Assembly: GCF_018614575.1 (NCBI RefSeq)
Contig: NZ_JAGGOJ010000015.1
Location: 62,001 to 126,000 of the forward strand
DNA length: 64,000 bases
From: Streptomyces sp. ISL-10
GTDB lineage: Bacteria > Actinomycetota > Actinomycetes > Streptomycetales > Streptomycetaceae
Reading direction: 5' to 3'
The position numbers and the translations under genes were made by a program. This document shows, piece by piece, positions 1 through 8,000 of the stretch; position 1 is the stretch's first letter, and every line of letters starts with the position of its first letter. The notes beneath the pieces are model-generated. The model saw only the letters and a list, made by a program, of their open reading frames with translations, made no database searches and was not told the DNA's origin.

Positions 1-1496
1 GCGTAGGGCGCGGCGGCCGCGTACGCGGAGACGGATGTCTGCGTCCACAGCTCGGTGGCGAGCGTGTCCATCCCGGTCGGGCGCAGCAGCAGCGTGGCGG
101 GCAGCTCCTTCATGCAGGTGAGGAAGACGAGCGCGGCCCCGGCGCCGACCCCGGGTGCGGCCAGCGGCAGGGTCACCGTGCGCAGTACGTATGTACGCCG
201 GCGCCCGAGCGAGCGGGCCACTTCCTCCAGTTCCGGCGGGGCCTGGACCGCGGCGGAGCTGACGGCGGCGACCGCGAGGGGCAGGAAGAGCGCGGCGTAC
301 GCCAGGGCGAGGAGCCAGACGGTCTGATAGAGCGGGTATGCCACGTTGATCCCGAAGAAGACCAGCGACAGCCCGATGACCAGGCCCGGCAGCGCGTGGG
401 ACACATAGGCCAGGCGGTCGAGGGCGACGGCGACCGGGCCGGGCACCCGGGCCGCAAGCAGCCCGAGCGGCAACGCGAGGAGCATGGTGAGGGTCGCGCC
501 GGTCAGGGACACCCACAGTGAGTTGCCCGCCGCAGCGGCGATCTGGGCCACCGACCCGGGCCGGGAGACGCCCTCGCCGAACCACCGCACCAGGCTTGCC
601 GCCGGAACCCCGAGGGCCGGCGCCGCCACGCCGGTGAGCACGAGCGCGGCCGGCCACCGCGCGCCCCCGAGGCGCAGTTGAACCGGTGGTCGGCCCGCTC
701 CGCCGCCGAGCCGGGCGTAGCGGGCCCCGCGGCGTCGGGTCAGCTGCTCGGCCAGGAGGATGAGCGCGGTGAGCGCCACGAGTACGGTCGCGAGCACCAG
801 CGCGCCGGTCCGGTCGAAGCCGAGGTTGATCGAGGTGAAGACGGCCCGGGTGAAGACGTCCACGCGCAAGATGGAGACGGCTCCGAAGTCGGAGAGCACA
901 TAGAGCGCGACAAGCAGCGCGCCAGCCGCCACCGCCGGCCTGACCTGCCGCAGCGTGACACCGAGGAACGTGCGCCAAGGGCCGCGCCCGAGCGACCGTG
1001 CCACCTCTTCCTGCGCGGGGTCGACACCGCGCAGCGCGGCCGCGACCGGGAGGTAGACGTACGGATACGACACGAGCGTGAGCACCAGTGCGGCCGCCCA
1101 GAAGCCCTCGAAGCTCGCGACACCGGTGAAGGTGGAGACCCAGGCGAACCCGGCGACATAACTGGGCACGGCGAGCGGCAGCGCGGCCAGCACGCCGAAC
1201 AGCCGCCGTGCAGGCAGGTCGGTGCGCGTCACGAGCAGCGCCGACCCCACGCCGAGTACCGTGCATGCCCCGGTGACCAGCACCGCGAGCGCCACGCTCC
1301 GGGAGGCGAGCGCCCTGGTTCGCGCCGTGAACAGCTCCTCCGCGATCCGGGCCCAGCCCGCGTCGGTGACCCGTACGCCCAGGTAGGCCAGCGGGATCAG
1401 GGAGACGCCGACCCCCAGCGTCGCGGCAACCGCCAGCGCCGGGCGCGGCACGAGGTGCCGGACCCGGCGGAGCGTGAGAGCGGGCGTTGTACTCAG
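1..1496 (-). CDS. Ferric iron ABC transporter permease, FbpB type (partial)
   Basis: Inner-membrane permease that would pass Fe3+ delivered by the adjacent binding lipoprotein. The visible 498 codons show two homologous permease halves, each with several hydrophobic helices and an EAA-type loop: EEVARSLGRGPWRTFLG in the first half and EEVARSLGRRRTYVLR in the second. This is the fused double-permease layout of FbpB/SfuB proteins (usually about 520-550 residues), so only the C-terminal tail is missing beyond the window edge. The start is uncertain. The frame runs into a CTG that overlaps the TGA of the upstream gene (CTGA), giving an N-terminus reading STTPALTLRR; the first conventional start in frame is a GTG at 1451, with no clear ribosome binding site. 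Overlap with the binding-protein gene indicates one operon under the same iron boxes. Confidence 0.85.
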   Translation of the reverse strand, partial: MSTTPALTLRRVRHLVPRPALAVAATLGVGVSLIPLAYLGVRVTDAGWARIAEELFTARTRALASRSVALAVLVTGACTVLGVGSALLVTRTDLPARRLFGVLAALPLAVPSYVAGFAWVSTFTGVASFEGFWAAALVLTLVSYPYVYLPVAAALRGVDPAQEEVARSLGRGPWRTFLGVTLRQVRPAVAAGALLVALYVLSDFGAVSILRVDVFTRAVFTSINLGFDRTGALVLATVLVALTALILLAEQLTRRRGARYARLGGGAGRPPVQLRLGGARWPAALVLTGVAAPALGVPAASLVRWFGEGVSRPGSVAQIAAAAGNSLWVSLTGATLTMLLALPLGLLAARVPGPVAVALDRLAYVSHALPGLVIGLSLVFFGINVAYPLYQTVWLLALAYAALFLPLAVAAVSSAAVQAPPELEEVARSLGRRRTYVLRTVTLPLAAPGVGAGAALVFLTCMKELPATLLLRPTGMDTLATELWTQTSVSAYAAAAPY

Positions 1497-2587
1497 GCCA
1501 GCCCCGAACTCTTGATCATTTCGACCGTGGTCTTCAGATCGTCCAGATCGTTGAGGTCGATGTCAGGTGCGTTCAGGGAAGACAGCTTGGGCAGGCCGGG
1601 CGCGCTGTCGACACCGGCCACCAGCGGATACTCGTACGTCTCCGCCGCGAAATAGGTCTGCGCCTCGGTGCCCAGCAGATAGTCGACGAACGCGCGTGCG
1701 TCCGGGTCGTCGCCGGCCTTCTTCACCACGCCGACTCCGGAGACATTGACCAGAGAGCCGATGTTCCCGCCCGGGAAGAAGTGGTTCTTCGCCTTGAGGG
1801 CGTCGACGGTGGTGCCTTCCTCCTTGGCCAGTTCGTACACGTAGTAGTGGTTGACCAACCCCGCGGCGATCCTGCCCGCGTTGACATCGGCGACGATGGG
1901 CGCGTTTCCCTCTCGGATCTGCGCGTCATTCGCCTTCAGCCCCGCGAGGAAGTCCTTGGTCTTCTGATCGCCCTGCTGCACCCGCATGGCGGTGATGAAT
2001 GCCTGGAACGAGCCGTTGGTCGGTGCGATGCCGATCTTGCCCTTCCACTGGGGGTCGGTCACCTCGAACACCGAGTTCGGGAGATCGGCCGCGGGGACTT
2101 GATCCGTGTTGTAGACCATCGTGCGCACACGGCCGGTCACCCCGACCCACTCACCGTCCTTCGCGCGATAGGTGTCCGGCACCTTGTCCAGCACCTCGTC
2201 GGGCAGCGCGGTGAACAGATCCCGCTTGGCCACGGCCCCCAGAGCTCCGGCATCCTGGGCGAGGAAGACGTCGGCCGGGCTGCGGTCGCCCTCCTCCTGC
2301 AGTTGGGCAGCCATCGCGGCGGTGTCGCCGTAGCGCACCTCGACGGTGATGCCGCTCGCCTTGCGGAAGCTGTCCAGTACGGGTTTGACGAGGGACTCGC
2401 TCCGACCGCTGTACACGGTGATCTTCCTGTCGGAGGTCTGCTGACCGATGCCTGCCGCCGGCTGCCCTTCCGTACTCTCACCACCACCGCAGGCCGCGAG
2501 ACTCAGCGCCAGGAGGCCGCTGGCGACCGTGGCCTTCGAGCGTCTCGCGACGCCCTTCCTGCGGCCTCTGCTCTGAGCTGTGTTCAC
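1493..2587 (-). CDS. Iron(III) ABC transporter substrate-binding lipoprotein
   Basis: Extracellular lipoprotein that captures ferric iron and hands it to the downstream permease. The 364-residue product starts at a GTG with GGAAGTGA upstream. It has a basic N-terminus, a hydrophobic stretch and a lipobox (SLAAC, Cys near residue 33). The mature part has FbpA-family features: ITVYSGRSESLVKPVLD at its beginning, a region with DVFLAQDAGALGAV, and a Tyr pair in NHYYVYEL of the kind that coordinates iron in this family. Length is normal. Two DmdR-type iron boxes lie 30-70 bases upstream, so repression by iron is expected. Specificity for iron rather than thiamine or spermidine is inferred from the family resemblance plus the iron boxes. 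Confidence 0.9.
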   Translation of the reverse strand: MNTAQSRGRRKGVARRSKATVASGLLALSLAACGGGESTEGQPAAGIGQQTSDRKITVYSGRSESLVKPVLDSFRKASGITVEVRYGDTAAMAAQLQEEGDRSPADVFLAQDAGALGAVAKRDLFTALPDEVLDKVPDTYRAKDGEWVGVTGRVRTMVYNTDQVPAADLPNSVFEVTDPQWKGKIGIAPTNGSFQAFITAMRVQQGDQKTKDFLAGLKANDAQIREGNAPIVADVNAGRIAAGLVNHYYVYELAKEEGTTVDALKAKNHFFPGGNIGSLVNVSGVGVVKKAGDDPDARAFVDYLLGTEAQTYFAAETYEYPLVAGVDSAPGLPKLSSLNAPDIDLNDLDDLKTTVEMIKSSGLA

Positions 2588-2618
2588 GCTCTCACTTCCT
2601 GTTCACAGGCCCGGTCCG

Positions 2619-2637
2619 TTAGGTCAGCCTAACCTCA
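2619..2637 (-). promoter_or_regulatory. Iron box 1 (DmdR/IdeR-type operator)
   Basis: Read on the minus strand the site is TGAGGTTAGGCTGACCTAA, which differs in two positions from the actinobacterial iron-box consensus as I recall it (TTAGGTTAGGCTCACCTAA). It lies about 30 bases upstream of the binding-protein start, where a bound repressor would block transcription. Confidence 0.8.
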
Positions 2638-2638
2638 G

Positions 2639-2657
2639 TTAAGTCAGCCTAATTCGG
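2639..2657 (-). promoter_or_regulatory. Iron box 2 (DmdR/IdeR-type operator)
   Basis: A second copy of the same core, AATTAGGCTGACTTAA on the minus strand, centred 20 bases (two helical turns) from the first. The same-face spacing suggests co-operative repressor binding. Confidence 0.7.
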
Positions 2658-2701
2658 GCATGTCCCCATGGCACCGCGACACGGCGGGAGTGAGGCGGAA
2701 G

Positions 2702-3181
2702 TCAGCTTTCCGGCTGCTCGATCAGCTGGGCGATGTACAGCGCCTCGCCGAGCTTGTCGAGCAGTGCCAGCTGTGTGTCGAGATAGTCGATGTGACTCTC
2801 CTCGTCCTTGAGGATCGACTCGAAGATATTGGCGGACGTGATGTCGCCCTTGGCCCGCATGACCTCGATGCCGCGCTTGAGGCGATCGATGGCCTCGACT
2901 TCGACCTCCCGGTCCGCCTCCAGCATCTCCTTGACCGCCTGCCCGATGCGGACATGGAAAAGGCGCTGGTAATTCGGCAGGCCGTCCAGGACCAGGATTC
3001 GGTCGGTCAGTACCTCGGCGTGGTTCATCTCGTCGAACGACTCGTGCCGTGTGTGGGCGGCGAGCTTCGTCCAGCCGAAGTTCTCCTGCATCTTCGCGTG
3101 CAGGAAGTACTGGTTGATCGCGGTCAATTCGGCGGTCAGCTGCTCGTTGAGAAACTCGAGAACCTCGGTGTCGCCTTTCAT
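2702..3181 (-). CDS. bfr: Bacterioferritin
   Basis: Iron-storage protein that would form a 24-subunit shell, oxidise Fe2+ at a dinuclear centre and mineralise Fe3+. The 159-residue product has the complete ferroxidase set: Glu18, Glu51, His54, Glu94, Glu127 and His130. Met52, the axial ligand of the inter-subunit haem, is also present, so this is a true haem bacterioferritin and not a Dps or plain ferritin. The ATG at 3181 was chosen because GAAGGAG lies eight bases upstream; the open frame continues 23 codons further without a better site. It sits immediately upstream of the iron-uptake pair on the same strand. No bacterioferritin-associated ferredoxin gene is next to it. Confidence 0.96.
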   Translation of the reverse strand: MKGDTEVLEFLNEQLTAELTAINQYFLHAKMQENFGWTKLAAHTRHESFDEMNHAEVLTDRILVLDGLPNYQRLFHVRIGQAVKEMLEADREVEVEAIDRLKRGIEVMRAKGDITSANIFESILKDEESHIDYLDTQLALLDKLGEALYIAQLIEQPES

Positions 3182-3482
3182 GGGGCGGCTCCTTCCCCGC
3201 GTGTACCAGCGGCGGATATATCCATCCTCGCTCCGCAGGCTTGATCGCATCCAGTAAGCCCGCCCTTACCGGAGGCTGGAATATTCCGGCACATGAATGG
3301 ATATCCGGCGGCCTGGTGGGGAGCGCGGCGGCCCGGTCTGGCACGTGGCATGCGAGGTGACGTGGACGAGCGACCGCTCTATCGAGGCTCCCCTTTGCGC
3401 TCGTCTGCGTGAAGTCTGCCGGCGGGGTGTCATGTAACCCTGGCGAAGAGGAGGTCGTCGATGGGCGGGCCAGGCGGGTGGC
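3182..3482. other. Intergenic region upstream of bfr
   Basis: This stretch of about 300 bases between the frameshifted gene and bfr carries no convincing gene on either strand. It holds the bfr promoter region and a short dyad (GTAAG and CTTAC at 3254-3269). It also has two related segments, CGGATATATCCAT near 3212 and ATGGATATCCG near 3297, which are inverted with respect to each other. Confidence 0.5.
3254..3269. promoter_or_regulatory. Short dyad upstream of bfr
   Basis: GTAAG and CTTAC are separated by six bases, about 75 bases upstream of the bfr start. It could be a degenerate metal-regulator site, but it matches the iron-box core poorly, so the assignment is only a guess. Confidence 0.2.
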
Positions 3483-4258
3483 TCACGGATTCTGTTCGGT
3501 CGGCCGGTCCGCGTAGTCCTCGACCAGGTCGGCGATGAGGGCGAGCAGGGCGTCGGCTCGGTGGCGGTCCTCGCGCTGGTTCCGCAGTTTGTGGTCGAGC
3601 GCCCGGAGATGGCCAGGGCGGCCGGGTCCCGGTCTCTCACCTCGTCGAGCAGCGGCGTGGTGACCAGGTCCAGGCATTTCGTGAGTAGGTGGCGGGTGGC
3701 CGGGGCGGGGGGAGCCGGGGCGGGGGCGGCGAAGCCGGTGGTCAGGTAGCGGGCGGGGTCGGTGAGACTCCAACCGACGACGGTGCCGTGCTGGACGAGG
3801 AGTGCCACGTCGGGGGCGATGCCGATGCGGGCGTCCAGTGGCTCGTCGAGGACGTCGAGGTCGCGTAGACAGGTCAGCACGGTGTCCCCGGCAGCGCGGC
3901 AGAGCTCCGTGGTCACCTCCAGGCGGAAGTCCCGGACCTCGTCCGCACGCAGACCGCCCGGGTGGACGAGGGGTGCAGCGGGAACGCGGGCAGAGTCCTC
4001 GGCATCGGCAACCGAGGAGGGCAACTGGAACTCGGCGCCGACCAGTTCAAGACTCCGCTTGTCGAACCGGAGCTCGTCAGGGGCGTCCCATAGCCACGGC
4101 TCACTGCCGAAGGTGTCCAGCAGGAACCGCCCGCGTTCCTCCACGTTCGCGTACTCCGCGATGCGAACATGGAAGTCCCGAAAATCGAAGCTCGGGAGGA
4201 GGCTCAGTGGATCGCCCGTCACCGTCGCGTTCCAGTCGCCGTCGATGGTGAGTCTCAT
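3483..4258 (-). pseudogene. Frameshifted paralog of the candidate immunity protein
   Basis: A second copy of the protein at 4288-5043, starting at an ATG (MRLTIDGDW) at 4258. The two proteins align end to end, and the block LTCLRDLDVLDEPLDARIG is identical in both. Near 3606-3615 one base is missing relative to the paralog: its 15-base stretch CGGAGGCGGGCCAGG corresponds to 14 bases here. The reading frame then shifts. The conserved C-terminal part (HKLRNQREDRHRADALLALI) continues in another frame and ends at 3483, while the shifted frame runs on with non-homologous sequence to 3266. It is either a real inactivating deletion or a sequencing error. Confidence 0.7.
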
Positions 4259-4287
4259 GGTGAATGCCGCCTCATGGCCGTCCCAGG

Positions 4288-5043
4288 TCACCAGTTCCCG
4301 TAGTCCTCCACGTAGGTGGCGATCAGCTGAAGCAAGGCGTCGGCTCGGTGCCGGTCTTCACGCTGATCGCGCAGGGCCTCGTCGGCGGCCCGGAGGCGGG
4401 CCAGGGCGGCCGGTTCACCGTCGACCAGGTCGTCGACCACCGGTGTGGTGACCAGGTCCAGGCATTCGGTGAGCAGGCGGCGGGTTGCGGGGCAGGGCGG
4501 GGCGGGCTCGGGGTCGGTGTACGGGGTGGTCAGGTACTGCGCGGGATCCGTGAGGCTCCAGCCGACGACGGTGCCGTGCTGGACGAGGAGCGCCATGTCG
4601 GGGGCGATGCCGATGCGGGCGTCCAGTGGCTCGTCGAGGACGTCGAGGTCGCGCAGGCAGGTCAGCACGGCGTCCCCGGGGGCGCGGCACAGCACCGTGC
4701 ACCTCTCATGCCGGAAGTCCCGGGCCTCATCGGCACGGAGCCCGCCCGGGCGTACCGGGGGCGTGAGGGGAACGCGGGCGACTTCCTTGGCGGAGGCGGA
4801 CTCTTCCGGCCAGTGGAATTCTGCCCCGACCAGCTCTCGGCCGGCCCTGTCGAACCGGAGGATGTCAGGCGCGTCCCACAGCCACTCCTGGCTGCCGAAG
4901 GTGTCCACGAGCCACCGTTCACGCTCCATCACGTCCGCGTAGGGCACGACGTCCACAGAGGTGCCGAAGCGGGGGGTGATGTGCAGCGGATCGTCCGTCA
5001 CCGTCGCGCGCCAGTCGCCATCTAGCGTCAGCTTCATGGTCAT
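4288..5043 (-). CDS. Unassigned protein, candidate immunity protein of the RHS toxin
   Basis: I do not recognise the family. The 251-residue protein has no signal peptide, membrane segment or known catalytic motif. It is acidic, begins MTMKLTLDGDW and ends in a helical Arg/Asp-rich tail (ALRDQREDRHRADALLQLI). The ATG at 5043 lies seven bases beyond the stop of the RHS toxin gene, with GAGG five bases upstream, so it is translated from the same transcript. In polymorphic toxin loci the gene directly after the toxin domain normally encodes the cognate immunity protein, and tandem paralogs, as seen here with the copy at 3483-4258, are typical of immunity genes. The immunity role is inferred only from this position. 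Confidence 0.6.
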   Translation of the reverse strand: MTMKLTLDGDWRATVTDDPLHITPRFGTSVDVVPYADVMERERWLVDTFGSQEWLWDAPDILRFDRAGRELVGAEFHWPEESASAKEVARVPLTPPVRPGGLRADEARDFRHERCTVLCRAPGDAVLTCLRDLDVLDEPLDARIGIAPDMALLVQHGTVVGWSLTDPAQYLTTPYTDPEPAPPCPATRRLLTECLDLVTTPVVDDLVDGEPAALARLRAADEALRDQREDRHRADALLQLIATYVEDYGNW

Positions 5044-5050
5044 TCTTGCC

Positions 5051-8000
5051 TCATCTGATCTGCGTTGCTGGAGCCATGTATCCGTCCTTGGTAGGAATCC
5101 TGCCCTGCACAATGTCTTCGTGGGTGATAGGCGGGTGGGGGTCCGTGGGTTTCCCGCCGAGCGCTGTCGCCCCGGAGTCGCCCTTGATCCCCGACGGGCC
5201 GTAGGCCGTGAGGGCTTGGCCTTGGGTGTTGCCAAGCCCATCGACCACGACGATGTCCTCGCCTTGCCGGAACATGAGCCTTTTGCCCGTGCCCGTCGAT
5301 TGGTAGACGGCATCCGGATTCTTCAGGATTTCCGTGACCCGTTCGTCGCTGAACCCGTGCCTCGTGTCCCCGTGATACTTGTCGTGCTTCTTGAACCCGC
5401 CATTCTGTGCCTTCTCGATGACGCCGTCCACGACCTTGTTGAGTCGCTTCTGGGCCTTCTCCTCCTTTGGGCACTTGGGCATGAGGCCCAGCGGGTCGCA
5501 CCCGCTGTACGGGTTGTCCACGTACGCGACGGGGTTCGGGGCGGGAGCGAGGCCGAGAGGGTCCGGGGAGGTGTAACGGCCGGTCTCCGGGTCGTAGTGG
5601 CGGAAGCAGTTGTAGTGGAGGCCGGTCTCGGGGTCGTAGTACTGGCCGGGGAAACGGAGAGGGGTGTACGTGCTGCTGTCGCGGGCCCAGGCGGTGGTGC
5701 CCCACAGGGTGGACCGGGAGTGCCACGCGATGTCACCGGCCTCGTCGATCAGTTCGGTGGGAGTGCCGATGAGGTCCGTGGCGATGGCGAAGAACCGGCG
5801 GTCGATCTCCTTCTGGCGGTCGTCGGCCGTGAGGATGCGCTCGGTCTGGGCCAGGGGAACGTCGCCGCGGTGGTCCCAGGTGAGGGTGACCGTGTTCGGC
5901 TGGTCCGGCTGGTGGCTGGTCTGTTCGCACAGGGTCAGGCCGTCCCAGGTGAACCGGACCTCCTCGACCACGCGCTCGCCGTCCGGTGCCAGGCGCTGCT
6001 TCGCGACGCGGCGGCCGAGCGGGTCGTAGCGGTACCGCCAGCGGGTCCCGTCGGGGGTGGTCACGGAGGTGAGGCGGTTCTCCGTGTCCCACGCGTAGCG
6101 CCAGGTGTCCGGCTTGCGGGAGAGCCGGGTCTTCTGTCGCAGGGTGACCCGGCCGAGGGCGTCGTACTCGAAACGGACGCCTCCGGCGCGGGTGACGGTG
6201 GTGCCGGTGTAGGTGCGCGGTCCGGTGGCCTCGCCGCCGGGATGGCCGGAGGGCCAGGACGCCGAGGTCTGGTTGCCCGCGGCGTCGTAGGCGTACCGCT
6301 CCGTCCAGCTCTTGGCGTGGACGGCGGTGACCCGGCCCGCCCGGTCGAGGTCGAAGGTGCGGGTGCCCGACAGCCGGTCCGCGACGGATATGAGGTGGCC
6401 GTCGGCACGGTAGGCGTAGGCACGGCTGTTGACGGCGCGCCCTGCGGCGGTGATGTGCTGCTCGGAGAGCCGTCCGGCCTCGTCCCAGGCGGAGGTCAGC
6501 GTGATCGCGTCGCCGAAGACGCGGGCCAGCTCGCGTCCGGCGGCGTCGTGGGTGAACTCGACGCGGTGGCCGCCGGTGGTGAGGCGCTGGGCCTGCCCGT
6601 CGGCGCCGTAGGCGTAGGAGGTGACATGGCCGGTGGGTGTGGTGCGGCGCGTGCGGCGGCCCAGGACGTCGTACGCGTACACGATGGGGCGGCCGTCGAC
6701 CAGTTCGGTCTTGGTGAGTCCGCGACGGTCGTACTGGTAGCGCAGGTCCCCGTCCGGTCCGGCCGCCTCCAGCAGGCGTCCGGCCCTGTCGTAGGCGTAG
6801 GTCGTCGCCCGGCCGTCGACCTCCTTGCGGACCGCCTGGCCGAGCCGGTCGCGCTCGAACGAGATGGTCCCGCCGAGCGCGTCGACGCGGGCGGCCAGCC
6901 GGCCCGCGGCGTCCAGACGGTAGGTGAGGGTGCGGCCGTCGAAGTCGGACTCGGAGACGATGTTGTCGGCGGCGTCGTACGTGTACGTCCAGGTCAGCCC
7001 GTGCGGATTGGTGACGCGGGTGAGGCGCAGCGCGGCGTCGTGCTCGAACTCGTAGCGTGCGCCGTCGGGTCCGGTGCGGGCGACCGGCAGGTCGAAGTGC
7101 GTGTACTCGAAGCGGGTGACCCCACCGGACGCGTCGGTGCGGGAGAGCAGGTTGCCCTCGCCGTCGTACGTCCACGACTCCGTGGCGCCGTCGGGGCCGG
7201 TGCGGCGGGCGAGCTGCCCGTCGGCGTGCCACTCCAGGCGGGTGACACCGCCCACCGGATCGGTGATGCGGACCGGCCTGCCGAGGGGGTCCCGCTCCGT
7301 GCGGGTCACGGCGCCGCCCGGGTCGGTCACCTCCACGGGCAGGCCCGCCGCGTCGCACACCACGCGGGTCGTGGCCCCGAGGGCGTCGGTGAGCGAGGTG
7401 AGCCGGCCGGCGTGGTCGTAGGTGTAGCGCGTGGTGGTGCCGGCCTGGTCGGTGACCGCCGTGCGGTTGCCGAGTTCGTCGTACTCGTGGAGCATGCGGG
7501 CGCCGTCCGGCCCGACGACCTCCACCGGCAGGCCGAACGGTCCGCGCACGGTGCGCAGTTCGCTGCCGTCGGGGCGGATGGCGGATGTCAGCCGGCCATC
7601 CTCGTCGTAGGAGAAGGCGGTGGTGAGGCCCAGCGGGTCGGTACGGGTCAGCAGCTTGCCGCTGGGGTCGTAGGTGAAGCGGGTGGTGTGGCCGAGCGGG
7701 TCGGTGACGGCCAGGGGACGGCAGCCGGGGCCGAACAGGTGGCGGGTCGTGTGCCCGTCGGCGGTGGTGAGCGTGGTGGTGCGATGGCCTGTCTCGGGGT
7801 CGGGTTCGGTGTAGCTCAGGGTGATCTGGATGTGTCCGGCCTCGCCGCCCTCCGCCACGACGCGGTCGCGGTCGTCGTAGACGTAGTCGTAGCGGCTTGC
7901 GTTGGAGTCGATCCAGGCGATGACGCGGCGGCGGTCGTCGTAGACGAAGGTGGTGGTCGCGCCGGAAGGCTTGGTGACGGCGGTGAGGTTGCCGTCCTCG

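Noticed and set aside
3266..3482. C-terminal continuation of the first immunity-like paralog
   Set aside because: This tail follows the frameshift and has no counterpart in the intact paralog; the homologous tail is found in another frame ending at 3483.
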